From the NCBI GenBank assembly GCA_020352215.1, contig CP070675.1, forward strand, positions 1,731,232-1,779,789: a stretch of 48,558 bases of DNA, in the 5' to 3' direction. Positions 33,564 to 44,075 of the stretch are shown here, one piece after another. The stretch's first letter is position 1. The number at the start of each line of letters is the position of its first letter. Under the pieces are notes generated by a model that worked only from the letters and a program-made list of their open reading frames with translations, was not told the DNA's origin and did no database searches. Origin of the DNA: Phycisphaerales bacterium (GTDB lineage Bacteria; Planctomycetota; Phycisphaerae; Sedimentisphaerales; Anaerobacaceae). The position numbers were made by a program, and so were the translations under genes.

Positions 33564-34304
33564 ATGCCAAATCTGGATCCACTTGGCTGGGTTGTTGTTG
33601 CAATATGTGCGATTTTGGTAGGGATTACGAAGGTCGGCATTCCGGGATTAGGAATTCTCGTAGTCCCCTTGATCGCGACTGTTTTGCCGGCACGCAGCTC
33701 GGTGGGCGTATTGCTCGGCATTCTGATACTGGCGGACTTGTTTGCCGTTGGCTATCACAGGCATAACGCGAGATGGCTCCATGTGCTCCGTCTGCTGCCG
33801 GCCGCGTTTGCGGGTATTGTGGCAGGGTATTTTGGCCTGAAGGCGCTTTCGAACGAGCAGCTTAAGCCGATTATTGGCGGGATAGTCCTGATGATGTTGG
33901 CCGTCAACTATTGGCGCATGAGGACAAGAGGCGAGGACGTGTCCATTCCGACGCAATGGTGGTTTGCCGCATCGCTTGGCTTCCTCGCGGGAGTAACGAC
34001 GATGATGGCCAATGCGGCGGGGCCGATAATGATTATTTACTTGCTCGCCATGCGGCTGCCCAAAGTCGAATTCGTCGGCACCGGCGCATGGTTCTTCTTC
34101 GTCATCAACTGGCTCAAAGTGCCCTTCAGCGCCAATCTGCAACTGATGACTGCCGAATCTGTGAAGCTGAATCTGATGATGTTGCCCTTCATTGCCACAG
34201 GCGCACTTGCAGGCGTCTTCTTCCTGAAGCGAATTCCACAGAAGGCATTCAACGCAGTAGTGCAGATCTTGGCTGTTGTCGCGGCAATCAAGCTGCTGTT
34301 TTAG
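33564..34304 (+). CDS. TSUP (TauE/SafE) family permease
   Basis: A 246-residue polytopic protein with about eight hydrophobic segments. It has the paired TSUP repeats: GWVVVAICAILVGITKVGIP GLG near the start and WFAASLGFLAGVTTMMANAAG in the second half, the latter carrying the conserved G-F-x-A-G-x-x-T. Family members move sulfite, sulfoacetate or other small organic anions across the inner membrane. The substrate here cannot be told. AAAGGACAAAG precedes the ATG. It stands alone, divergent from the lipoprotein gene across about 264 bp. Confidence 0.85.
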   Translation: MPNLDPLGWVVVAICAILVGITKVGIPGLGILVVPLIATVLPARSSVGVLLGILILADLFAVGYHRHNARWLHVLRLLPAAFAGIVAGYFGLKALSNEQLKPIIGGIVLMMLAVNYWRMRTRGEDVSIPTQWWFAASLGFLAGVTTMMANAAGPIMIIYLLAMRLPKVEFVGTGAWFFFVINWLKVPFSANLQLMTAESVKLNLMMLPFIATGALAGVFFLKRIPQKAFNAVVQILAVVAAIKLLF

Positions 34305-34546
34305 TGAGCCGGTGGAGCACTGGGCGCAACGCTGACTCGAGATTGGCTCACAGATTCGCAAAGCGAGTAGTCAGGCGACCGCGCCTTGGCGAGGAACGAC
34401 CAAGAGGTTTCATGGGATGCTCTCTGCCATGTTGGCAGCGGCACCAAGTTCGGCTGCAATTTTGCCAGACTGCGTCGGCGGGGTCTTCCTTATACAAATC
34501 TCGAAGAAACAGGTACTTACGCGCAGACGGGCCCAGAATAGCACGT

Positions 34547-34562
34547 TTGGCACGATATTTGC
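34547..34562 (+). promoter_or_regulatory. Near-consensus sigma54 (-24/-12) promoter
   Basis: TTGGCACG (34547-34554), a four-base spacer (ATAT) and TTGC (34559-34562) match the sigma54 pattern, with the GG and GC doublets ten bases apart. Only the base after TTGC (G, not A/T) departs. The start would be near 34574, which leaves a very short leader with AAGGA (34575-34579) almost at the 5' end. Confidence 0.6.
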
Positions 34563-34589
34563 GAATCCTGTGACAAGGAATGTACACCT

Positions 34590-35003
34590 ATGGTTTCAAA
34601 TTTGCCAAAACTCGATGAAATCAATGTACTGGCCAGCGAGGCGCACTGGGCGTGGCCCGAGGCACTGCGCAATATCTTCAAACCAAGGGGCGTCAATCTG
34701 CTTGTGGCTCAGAGTGTGGGCCAGTTCGTGAATATCATAGAGAAGAAGCGAATCCATACTACAATTGTGGACATGGATTCGGAGCAATCAAATGGTCTGG
34801 CGACGGTACGGATAATTCGAATGGACTACCCTGCCCTGCCGTGCATCTTATTGGCTCGCGGGGCGAACGAAGCAATGCTTGGCAAGGCATTGCAGCTTGA
34901 CGTTTTCGGTGTGATTGACAAGCCGGTCGACATGAATGTTCTGCGGGAAGTCCTAAACCGGCTGTTTCTGAAAAAATACGGCAGCGATGTTTTCGCAGAA
35001 TGA
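34590..35003 (+). CDS. Stand-alone, degenerate receiver-domain protein
   Basis: A 137-residue protein that fits one response-regulator receiver domain with no output domain. The phospho-acceptor position is D61 (TTIVDMDSEQSNG, with Gly eight residues on), and the conserved Lys is K111 in GVIDKPVD. The helix-5 region ends MNVLREVLNRL. Two features are degenerate: the N-terminal acidic pair expected after strand 1 is replaced (INVLASEAHW), and the Ser/Thr switch position is Ala (ILLARGANE). It may therefore work without phosphorylation, or as a partner-binding module. AAGGA lies upstream, and the gene sits behind a sigma54-like promoter. No kinase gene is adjacent. groES follows after 132 bp. 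Confidence 0.75.
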   Translation: MVSNLPKLDEINVLASEAHWAWPEALRNIFKPRGVNLLVAQSVGQFVNIIEKKRIHTTIVDMDSEQSNGLATVRIIRMDYPALPCILLARGANEAMLGKALQLDVFGVIDKPVDMNVLREVLNRLFLKKYGSDVFAE

Positions 35004-35135
35004 ATCGCAAAAAACATAACGGAGTGTCTGTAGCATAGATGTGATCATAGCAGTTGCAAAAGGTTGTGTGACCTCACTGCATGAGTAGTGCGGGAAGTGG
35101 TCAAGGGAGTATTATTCGAAAGGAGCAATGACAAA
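35004..35135 (+). promoter_or_regulatory. groESL upstream region, no CIRCE operator visible
   Basis: The 132-bp gap contains CACT(N8)AGTG (35079-35094) and an AAGGAG ribosome site at 35120-35125, but not the TTAGCACTC-N9-GAGTGCTAA operator of HrcA. No convincing -35/-10 pair was found. Confidence 0.3.
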
Positions 35136-37123
<1,988 letters not shown>

Positions 37124-37136
37124 CGGACCGGTACCA

Positions 37137-37168
37137 GGCGGGTCCCACACACGGGCCCGCCTATTTTC
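37137..37168 (+). terminator. Rho-independent terminator after groEL
   Basis: GGCGGGTCC (37137-37145) pairs with GGGCCCGCC (37153-37161), nine pairs with one G-U wobble, around a seven-base loop and followed by TATTTTCC. Confidence 0.75.
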
Positions 37169-37192
37169 CTTGATTTGTACAAGGAGCCTTAC

Positions 37193-37483
37193 ATGGTTTT
37201 TCGTTACTACACCAATGCGGTTTCCCAAGCGTCGCGACGCATCGCGGCTGGAATATTCATTGTGGGGCTACTTCTGGTGGGCTTCGGGACAATCATTGCC
37301 GCGTTGCCGGAGATATTCGCCTATCTTGCCGCTGCGGTGTTTTTTGCTGTGGGGGTCGGCTCCTGCATTACCGCAGTCAAGATCTTTCTGGCACAGAAAA
37401 GACTGGACCAAGCGGATTCGAACGGTCCGCGGGCATACAGAACAAATGTCCGAATCCGAACCGAAGAGTATTCCGACCAGTAG
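37193..37483 (+). CDS. Small two-TM membrane protein
   Basis: A 96-residue protein starting at ATG 37193 after AAGGAG (spacing six). Two hydrophobic segments (IAAGIFIVGLLLVGFGTIIAA and FAYLAAAVFFAVGVGSCIT) form a probable hairpin in the inner membrane, followed by a charged C-terminal tail of ~35 residues. I recognise no family. It follows the groEL terminator closely and must have its own promoter or arise by read-through. It converges on the CBS gene 31 bp away. Confidence 0.65.
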   Translation: MVFRYYTNAVSQASRRIAAGIFIVGLLLVGFGTIIAALPEIFAYLAAAVFFAVGVGSCITAVKIFLAQKRLDQADSNGPRAYRTNVRIRTEEYSDQ

Positions 37484-37514
37484 CCCGCCCAGCCGGCTAG
37501 CAGGGCCAACGTGT

Positions 37515-37916
37515 TCAAGTAGCACCGACCGTTTCAGAGTTCTGTTTCAGAACCGAATCGAGCACATCCCTCACGCTGATGATGCCAACCAGCTTGCCTT
37601 CTGACGTGATCGGGACTCGTCTGAAAATGTTCTTAGCGAGGAAATCGCAAACCTCCAGTAGGCTCTCGTTTTCTTCGAAGGCCACGGCCGGAACGGTCAT
37701 GTAATCGCCCACTCGCTTGTGCCCAGCTTCTTGGGCCTCGTAAAACAGGATGATTGCATCTTTCTCCGAAAGGATCCCCGCCAAGGTCATATCATTCCTC
37801 ACCACGGGCATACCGGAGATGTTGTTGTTCACCAATACATCCACCGCCTCGAGTATCGGTGTCTCCTTCTTCACGAAGATTACGTCTCTACTCATGACGT
37901 CTTTTGCTCTGAGCAT
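37515..37916 (-). CDS. Stand-alone protein with two CBS domains
   Basis: A 133-residue protein made only of a CBS pair: DVMSRDVIFVKKETPILEAV to GMPVVRNDMTLAGILSEKDA, then DYMTVPAVAFEENESLLEVC to RRVPITSEGKLVGIISVRDV. Such Bateman modules bind adenosine ligands (AMP, ATP, SAM) and regulate partner proteins. No partner domain is attached. AAGGAAACAGGC precedes the ATG. The next gene on this strand, mraY, ends 154 bp upstream of it, so co-transcription with the mur genes is possible but unproven. Confidence 0.9.
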   Translation of the reverse strand: MLRAKDVMSRDVIFVKKETPILEAVDVLVNNNISGMPVVRNDMTLAGILSEKDAIILFYEAQEAGHKRVGDYMTVPAVAFEENESLLEVCDFLAKNIFRRVPITSEGKLVGIISVRDVLDSVLKQNSETVGAT

Positions 37917-38070
37917 GCCTGTTTCCTTTCTGCGAGGATGAGGGGCTACCGTAAGCAGGTAAATCCCTATTCGACCGGAGTAACTGGGAAGTTTATGACA
38001 AGGGCGTGATTTCGCGGACCGACGCGTATATGGGCCGTATCTGGTGACTTCGCCTTGGAGCAGCGCATAA

Positions 38071-39210
38071 TTATCGGATTTTCAGAGTTGCCAAGGCGAG
38101 GGCTGCGAATGCAGCAGCCAGGAGCCAAAACCGCACAACCACCTGCGGTTCACTCCACCCGGCTAAATGAAAATGATGGTGCAGCGGAGCACATCTGAAG
38201 AGGCGTTTGCCGCCCGTGTATTTGAAGTAGCCCACCTGCAATACGACACTGAGCAGTTCAATTACGAATACGCCACCTATGATCAGCAGCAGAATTTCAT
38301 TCCTCGTGACCAGTGCGCCGTAGCCCATGGCCGCGCCCAGAGGAAGTGACCCCACATCACCCATAAATGTCTGGGCAGGGTAACTATTGTACCACAAGAA
38401 GCCCAGGACCGCTCCTAATATCGCGGCAAAGAAGATGCTCAGTTCTCCTGCTTGTGGTATGTGTGGTAACAGCAGATAGCTGGCCCATGTGACTGGAGTA
38501 GTCCTGGACATCGTCTCCGATGCGACGTAGCAAAGTATCGCCAGCACAAGGGAAACCATTCCCACACAGCCGGCGGCCAGCCCATCCATACCATCGGCTA
38601 GGTTCACGGCATTGCTGGTGGCCGACAGGTAGAAAATTGCTATCAGCACAAACGTCCAGTTCGCCAGTGGCAGGCCGTACTTATAGAATGGTAGCCAAAG
38701 TAGTTTGCCGTCCGTTATGTTGATAAAATCGAAGTACAGAAAGGATGCGATTAGGACGGCCCCTGCGATCTGGAAAATCAGCTTCTCCCAGGGATGCAGT
38801 CCGTTCCTACTTCGGTGATGCGAATCGGCTGTAAGCTTGAGCCAATCGTCGATGCCGCCCAAGGCAGCAAACCAAATCATCAGGAAGATAGCTTTCTGGA
38901 CGAAGGGATTGTTCAGTTTTGCCCATAACAATGTCGTTGATACAGCCGATAGGATTATGATTAGCCCCCCCATCGTGGGGGTGTTAGCCTTCTCCTTCGT
39001 CAGTTCGTTGAGTTTGGCGTGATGGAACTCAGGCCGATCTCCGATCTTTTTGCGCATCAGCCACCGAATAATCTTCGGGCCAATCAAGAGAGCAATCATC
39101 AAGCTGGTGAGTACCGCCAATACCGACCTAAACATCACGTATCGGTACGCATAGAAATGAAGCTGATCAGTAAAGAAATTGCTGAAATGTCGGAATAAGT
39201 GGTATATCAT
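38071..39210 (-). CDS. mraY: Phospho-N-acetylmuramoyl-pentapeptide transferase
   Basis: A 379-residue integral membrane enzyme that makes lipid I on the inner membrane. About ten hydrophobic segments are interleaved with the family motifs KANTPTMGGLIIILS, GGIDDWLKL (DD pair), ATSNAVNLADGMDGLAAG, FMGDVGSLPLGAAMG, and APLHHHFHLAGWSE near the C-terminus. It follows murF by 9 bp in the order murE-murF-mraY. The start ATG has only a weak GAAGA ribosome site, which fits coupling to murF. It shows that this organism keeps the core of peptidoglycan synthesis. Confidence 0.97.
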   Translation of the reverse strand: MIYHLFRHFSNFFTDQLHFYAYRYVMFRSVLAVLTSLMIALLIGPKIIRWLMRKKIGDRPEFHHAKLNELTKEKANTPTMGGLIIILSAVSTTLLWAKLNNPFVQKAIFLMIWFAALGGIDDWLKLTADSHHRSRNGLHPWEKLIFQIAGAVLIASFLYFDFINITDGKLLWLPFYKYGLPLANWTFVLIAIFYLSATSNAVNLADGMDGLAAGCVGMVSLVLAILCYVASETMSRTTPVTWASYLLLPHIPQAGELSIFFAAILGAVLGFLWYNSYPAQTFMGDVGSLPLGAAMGYGALVTRNEILLLIIGGVFVIELLSVVLQVGYFKYTGGKRLFRCAPLHHHFHLAGWSEPQVVVRFWLLAAAFAALALATLKIR

Positions 39211-39219
39211 TCTATCTTC

Positions 39220-40725
39220 TTAATCCCGATGCTTGTTCGTTGATGCTCGGATCTTGGAGGCTCGAGATTCATGGCGCGGCCGACGCAACACCCGAACCGT
39301 GCATTCGTTTCCGGCTCGAGTAAAGAGCTCTCTCAGCTTCTCAGTCACAGTCTCCAGCTTGCCTGTGCGCGAACCTTTCACCAATATTATATCGCCATCT
39401 TTCACGAATTCATGCAGCCTACTGCGTGCTGAGGAGGTGTTTTGGAAGCGTGCTGTCTGCAGATTATGCGAAGCCGCTTTCTCTGCCGCCTCGGTCGTAA
39501 CCTGTGCGAACTTGCCGGCAGCCAGCAGCATCTGCACTCCCGCTCCCGCAACTGATTCGCCTAACTCGGCATGAAGCTGCTCGGCTTGCTCGCCCAGCTC
39601 AGCCATATCACCGCAGATGAAGACCGTTCGGCGGTTCCGGCCCGGGTCCAAGGCACTCTGAAGATTTCGCAGCATCTCCAGTGCGTTCTTCATTGAGGCC
39701 GGGTTTGCATTGTAGCAATCGTTTAGGACGGTCAGCGTGCCGATCTGCAACGGTTCGGCGCGCATGGCGACGGGGGCAAGCGTTTCTACCGCCTGGGCAA
39801 ACTCGCGGATACTCAAACCAAACTGGCTGCATACTGCCCACGCCGCCAGCGCATTCTCGACATTGCCAAGGCCGGGCACCGGCAGATAGACCCGTGTATC
39901 GTCAATCGTGAAACTGCTGCTGAATCCATCGTCGCTGAGATCCCGGACTCGAAAGTTGCAGTTGATCGATTTGCCAAAGGTCGTGAATTCGCTTGCTCTG
40001 GCCCGGCAGGCTCCAACCAGCAGGTCCAGATCGCCATTGATCAGAAGAACGCCGCCGCCCGTGAGTCCGTCTGCTATTGACAACTTCTCCCGCACTATGG
40101 TTTGCAGATTGCCGAATCCTTCTAAATGAACCGGATAGACGTTAGTTACGACCGCTATGTCCGGCCGAGCAATTCGAGTGAGGTACCCGATCTCGCCCGG
40201 ATGATTGCTCGCCAGTTCAACAACCACGATTTGGTCCCTTGGGTCGGCCCCGAGCAATGCCAGGGGCAGGCCTATAGCATTGTTGAAGTTCCTCGGCGCC
40301 TGGAACACGCTATAGTGTTGGCTGAGGACGTGATAGACCATTTGGCGCGTCGTTGTCTTGCCAACTGAGCCGGTTATGGCAACGACCTTGAAACTGCTTT
40401 GTCTGCGATGTTCCCGGGCGAAATCGCCGAGGGCTTTCACGGTGTTGCGGACTTTGAGCACCGGTCTGTCGTCAACTTCGAAGCGGGCCGTTGCCTCTTG
40501 GGGTTGCTCTGTGGCATCCCGCTCTACAACCGCACAGGTTGCCCCCTTGGAGAACGCCTCTGCAACGTAGGCGTGTCCGTCAAAGTTCTCACCTGCGATC
40601 GCGAAGAAACAGTCCCCTTCCCTGATGGTTCGTGAATCGATACTTACGCCAGCGAAGAGCCCTTCTGTCTCTTTCGCCTTCGCCCCCACAATCCTGGCCA
40701 ACTCTCCAATAGTAAACCTGCACAT
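39220..40725 (-). CDS. murF: UDP-MurNAc-tripeptide:D-Ala-D-Ala ligase
   Basis: A 501-residue Mur ligase that adds D-Ala-D-Ala to the UDP-MurNAc tripeptide. The N-terminal domain carries GVSIDSRTIREGDCFFAIAG. The central ATPase loop is AITGSVGKTTTRQMV, with NFNNAIGLPLALL and VELASNHPGEI following. The C-terminal domain includes VLNDCYNANPASMKNALE and FICGDMAELGEQ, all typical of MurF. A basic tail of ~35 residues (from about residue 466) extends beyond the fold. Its ATG is 2 bp after the murE stop. Confidence 0.96.
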   Translation of the reverse strand: MCRFTIGELARIVGAKAKETEGLFAGVSIDSRTIREGDCFFAIAGENFDGHAYVAEAFSKGATCAVVERDATEQPQEATARFEVDDRPVLKVRNTVKALGDFAREHRRQSSFKVVAITGSVGKTTTRQMVYHVLSQHYSVFQAPRNFNNAIGLPLALLGADPRDQIVVVELASNHPGEIGYLTRIARPDIAVVTNVYPVHLEGFGNLQTIVREKLSIADGLTGGGVLLINGDLDLLVGACRARASEFTTFGKSINCNFRVRDLSDDGFSSSFTIDDTRVYLPVPGLGNVENALAAWAVCSQFGLSIREFAQAVETLAPVAMRAEPLQIGTLTVLNDCYNANPASMKNALEMLRNLQSALDPGRNRRTVFICGDMAELGEQAEQLHAELGESVAGAGVQMLLAAGKFAQVTTEAAEKAASHNLQTARFQNTSSARSRLHEFVKDGDIILVKGSRTGKLETVTEKLRELFTRAGNECTVRVLRRPRHESRASKIRASTNKHRD

Positions 40726-40727
40726 CC

Positions 40728-42251
40728 TTATTCGTTCAATTCTGAGACGCCTTGTGTGACGTTAGGGACCCTTGTGAAATACTCCTGGACGACTTGCTTG
40801 TCACTGAAATCGAATTTCTGTCGGCCAATTATCTGGTAGGTCTCGTGGCCCTTGCCTGCTATTAGTACGATGTCGCCGTCGACGGCCGTTCTCAGAGCCA
40901 GCTCAATGGCCTTTCGTCTGTCGGGTTCAATCACTATTATATCGCGGGCGCTATTGGCATCATCAGTTGGGTGGTAGTTCTCGAAGCCCGCAATGATGTC
41001 CTCTATTATCTGGTCAGGCTGTTCAGTTCTCGGGTTGTCGCTCGTGACGATTACGATATCGGCCGTTCGTTCTGCCACTCTGGCCATGCGTGGACGTTTG
41101 GTTGTGTCTCTGTCCCCGCCACAGCCAAAGACCACTATTAGCCGGCTCCTGCACAAGGGCTTCAACGTGGAAAGCACATTCTTCAGGGCGTCATCTGTAT
41201 GGGCATAGTCGACGAGCACGGAGAACTCGTCTCGGCTGGACTCGTCGGTACGCTCTGTGGCGCATTTCTCCAATCGGCCGGGTATAGCTTGCAGAGACGA
41301 AAGGCCAGCTGCGACCGTGTCCAAACCAAACCCCGCAGCAAGGCACAATCCGGCCGCAGCCAAGTGGTTGCTTACGTTGTATCGGCCCAAAAGAGGCGTC
41401 AACACTTCTCGTTTTTGCCCGGCGTACTCGAGAGCAAAGACTGTCCCGCCAACGCTCATGGACTCGATGCGAGCAGTAATGTCGGCTGGCTCGTCGGTCG
41501 CATACCATAAGATATTGGCTCGGGTTTGCCTGGCGATTAAGACAGCCTCGGGCGATTGTCTGTTCAGCACTGCGGTAGCATCAGGCGACAAATTCCGAAA
41601 CAATCTGGCCTTCGCCGCCAGATAGTCATCCTTGGTTATATGGTAGTCTAAGTGGTCGCCGGCAAGATTAGTGAACGCGGCAGCCTTGAAGTCAATTCCA
41701 GCCAGCCGGTTTTGAGAAAGTGCGTGACTGCTGGCCTCAATAGCCATGTACCGTGTCTTAGCTTCGACCATCTGTCTCTGGGCGTCTGCTATTTCCAGAC
41801 AGTCCGGAGTTGTAAGGTTCGCGGGTCGGCAGGTCTGGCCGGTATCGCAGACCACTGTGCCGATAAGGCCGCATTTCTCGCCTGATTCTTGAATTATCGA
41901 CCGGACGAGGTATGCGACGGTCGTTTTGCCGTTTGTGCCTGTGACGGCCAGGTTGGTCAGTAGCGAAGCCGGGTTTCCCCTGCTTGCCTGCGCCAGAAGG
42001 GCTGCTGCTTCAGATGAATCATCGACAACGACAGTCTCGTGCTCCGTACTGCCACTTGTGCTCGTCTGAGTCTGTTGGCAGATTATATACTTAGCTCCAT
42101 TTGCAAGGGCTTGGCCGACGAAGTCGTGCCCGTCATAGACCGTACCTTTAACGGCAACGAAAATGTTGCCCTCCTTGACAAGACGCGAATCGACGCAAAT
42201 GCGGGGCCGGTTCGGCGAAGAAACCAACGCTAACAGGTCTTTGAAGGTCAT
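40728..42251 (-). CDS. murE: UDP-MurNAc-L-Ala-D-Glu:meso-diaminopimelate ligase
   Basis: A 507-residue Mur ligase that adds the third amino acid of the peptidoglycan stem. ATP loop AVTGTNGKTTVAYLVRSI, substrate region EASSHALSQNRLAGID, and VVFGCGGDRDTTKRPRMARV are present. The specificity motif reads TSDNPRTEQP, the DNPR form associated with meso-diaminopimelate in place of lysine. It is the first gene of the murE-murF-mraY run on this strand and diverges from the transglutaminase gene. ATG 42251 is used, and no strong ribosome site is visible upstream. Confidence 0.96.
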   Translation of the reverse strand: MTFKDLLALVSSPNRPRICVDSRLVKEGNIFVAVKGTVYDGHDFVGQALANGAKYIICQQTQTSTSGSTEHETVVVDDSSEAAALLAQASRGNPASLLTNLAVTGTNGKTTVAYLVRSIIQESGEKCGLIGTVVCDTGQTCRPANLTTPDCLEIADAQRQMVEAKTRYMAIEASSHALSQNRLAGIDFKAAAFTNLAGDHLDYHITKDDYLAAKARLFRNLSPDATAVLNRQSPEAVLIARQTRANILWYATDEPADITARIESMSVGGTVFALEYAGQKREVLTPLLGRYNVSNHLAAAGLCLAAGFGLDTVAAGLSSLQAIPGRLEKCATERTDESSRDEFSVLVDYAHTDDALKNVLSTLKPLCRSRLIVVFGCGGDRDTTKRPRMARVAERTADIVIVTSDNPRTEQPDQIIEDIIAGFENYHPTDDANSARDIIVIEPDRRKAIELALRTAVDGDIVLIAGKGHETYQIIGRQKFDFSDKQVVQEYFTRVPNVTQGVSELNE

Positions 42252-42563
42252 AGCTACGTACTTGGCACCTTGGACTGCTCGGACTAACGGGCCCCATTCT
42301 ACGCCAAGGAGCCGCGACCTGCAACCACCCGGCCCGTGGGTGAGCGACCTGCGGGCCGCCGGGATTCTTCACAGCCCGGCTTGTTTCAGTGTGAGGGGCA
42401 GAGATTTCTGGCCCCAACTGAAATTAGTATGCTGGAACGCCGCGGTTTTCCGTTTATAATTGCCTCTGCTGATGAACTGTCCGGGAGATCCGGTGTAGTA
42501 GATGCGGAGCAGGTATCCGCACGGTATAACAAATTGTTGGGCACCGTTGGAAGGAATTGGATC
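42252..42563. other. Divergent intergenic region with a 40-base imperfect palindrome
   Basis: No gene is supported in these 312 bases between murE and the transglutaminase gene. TTTCAGT (42384-42390) pairs with ACTGAAA (42417-42423), and inside it GGGG and CAGA pair with TCTG and CCCC around GATT, giving a long imperfect hairpin with no T-tract. A perfect TATAAT (42455-42460) faces the transglutaminase gene but lacks a good -35. A further GC-rich repeat (CCCGG with CCGGG) lies around 42338-42363. Confidence 0.4.
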
Positions 42564-44045
42564 ATGAAAGTTCGGCATTTGGCTTCTATTTGCTTGGTGA
42601 TGGCAGTATGCGGCTCGCCGGGGCTCGCTTGGGGCGAGGAAGAGTACTTAGCCGTGTTTATGGAGGGCAAGAAGGTGGGCCACGCGGTGCACAGCCGCGT
42701 AGTAGAAGGCGGAAAGGTCACTACCTCGGAGCAAGTTAGCATAACGATTAGTCGAGCCAACATCCCGATCACTGTCGAGATGACCGAAACCTTTGTCGAG
42801 ACGACCGAGGGTCAACCCCTGAGTTTTGAGTCTGTCCAGCAATTGGGCGCCCTGACGATGGGAGTCACCGGCTCGGTTGATAGTCGAGGGATAGTCAGCC
42901 TGACTACCACCTCAATGGGCACCAAACAGAAGAGCACACTCCAATGGCCTAACGGCGCCGTGATGGCCGAAGGTCTGCGCCTGCTGACCCTGAAGAAAGG
43001 CTTGAAGGAAGGTTCACAGTATTCGGTCAAAATATTCAGTCCGGGCAATTTGCAGGCCGTGGATGCCCAAGTACGCGTCGGGCCAAAGCGGAATGTCGAT
43101 CTGCTGGGCCGAGTCCTGCCCCTGACGGAGGTCACCACCACCCTCAGCGTGCCGGGGGCCGGGGAGATCGTCAGTGTCGGTTACGTGGACGAAGAATTCC
43201 GATCCATGAAGAGCATTGTCCCGATCGCGGGGATGCAACTGGAGCTGATAGCGTGCACCAAAGAGTTTGCGCTCAGCGAAAACGACGTGCTGGAATTGGT
43301 GAACAAGATGTTCATGGCTAGTCCTGAGCCGCTCGACGATGTTGGTTCTGCCAAGTCGATAGGCTACCTGCTAAAACCCGTCGCCGGGACAGAGGATTTG
43401 TCGATACCGAGTACGGACAATCAGAGGGCCCGAAAGGTCGACGGAGGCAATGTGATCGTGGTGGTTGAGCCCGTGGCTGCCCCGGCCGGCGCCAAGTTCC
43501 CATATAGAGGTACCGACAGCACAATCCTCGAGGCTCTGAAGCCCGGCAGGTTTGTTCAGAGTGACGACGAGCAAGTGGTGAGTCTCGCGCGACGCGCCGC
43601 GGGAAATGCCGGGGACGCCGCCGAAGCCGCCAAGCGAATAGAATCATTCGTAGCGAAGTACGTCGCGAACAAGAGCCTATCGGTTGGCTACGCATCAGCG
43701 GCCGAGGTTGTCGCCAGCAAGCAAGGTGACTGCAGTGAGTTCGCAGTGCTTACCGCGGCGATGTGCCGGGCAGTTGGGATTCCGGCTCAGGTGGTTGTAG
43801 GCATAGCGTATGTGGATGAATTCGCCGGCCAAACCGGCTTCGGCGGGCATGCTTGGAACCAGGCCTACGTAGGTGGTAAATGGGTGGGATTGGACGCCGC
43901 CTTCAAGAGCGCGGGACGCGGCGGCTATGACGCCGGTCATATCACTCTGGCGGTTGGCAATGGCGAGCCCATAGACTTCTTTAATCTGGCAGCCACATTG
44001 GGCAAGTTCAAGATCGAAAAAGTGATGGTGAACAAAGGTCGTTAG
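42564..44045 (+). CDS. Secreted transglutaminase-like protease-fold protein
   Basis: A 493-residue exported protein. The signal peptide is MKVRHLASICLVMAVCGSPG with cleavage near AWG-EE. The N-terminal ~340 residues are a beta-rich domain of unknown type, rich in Thr and Val. The C-terminal part is a transglutaminase-like domain with the full triad: Cys390 in QGDCSEFAVLTAAMCRAVGI, His429 in GFGGHAWNQ, and Asp444 in VGLDAAF. Such domains are cysteine proteases or cross-linkers of the cell envelope. I start at ATG 42564, preceded by GGAAGGAA. The frame extends to 42336 but lacks a signal peptide. The gene converges on recJ. Confidence 0.87.
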   Translation: MKVRHLASICLVMAVCGSPGLAWGEEEYLAVFMEGKKVGHAVHSRVVEGGKVTTSEQVSITISRANIPITVEMTETFVETTEGQPLSFESVQQLGALTMGVTGSVDSRGIVSLTTTSMGTKQKSTLQWPNGAVMAEGLRLLTLKKGLKEGSQYSVKIFSPGNLQAVDAQVRVGPKRNVDLLGRVLPLTEVTTTLSVPGAGEIVSVGYVDEEFRSMKSIVPIAGMQLELIACTKEFALSENDVLELVNKMFMASPEPLDDVGSAKSIGYLLKPVAGTEDLSIPSTDNQRARKVDGGNVIVVVEPVAAPAGAKFPYRGTDSTILEALKPGRFVQSDDEQVVSLARRAAGNAGDAAEAAKRIESFVAKYVANKSLSVGYASAAEVVASKQGDCSEFAVLTAAMCRAVGIPAQVVVGIAYVDEFAGQTGFGGHAWNQAYVGGKWVGLDAAFKSAGRGGYDAGHITLAVGNGEPIDFFNLAATLGKFKIEKVMVNKGR

Positions 44046-44075
44046 CGGCTCGGGTGCCTTGACAACCGTCGTCCT

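Noticed and set aside
35004..35135. CIRCE operator upstream of groES
   Set aside because: Only a short CACT...AGTG pair is present; the nine-base arms and nine-base spacer of CIRCE are absent.
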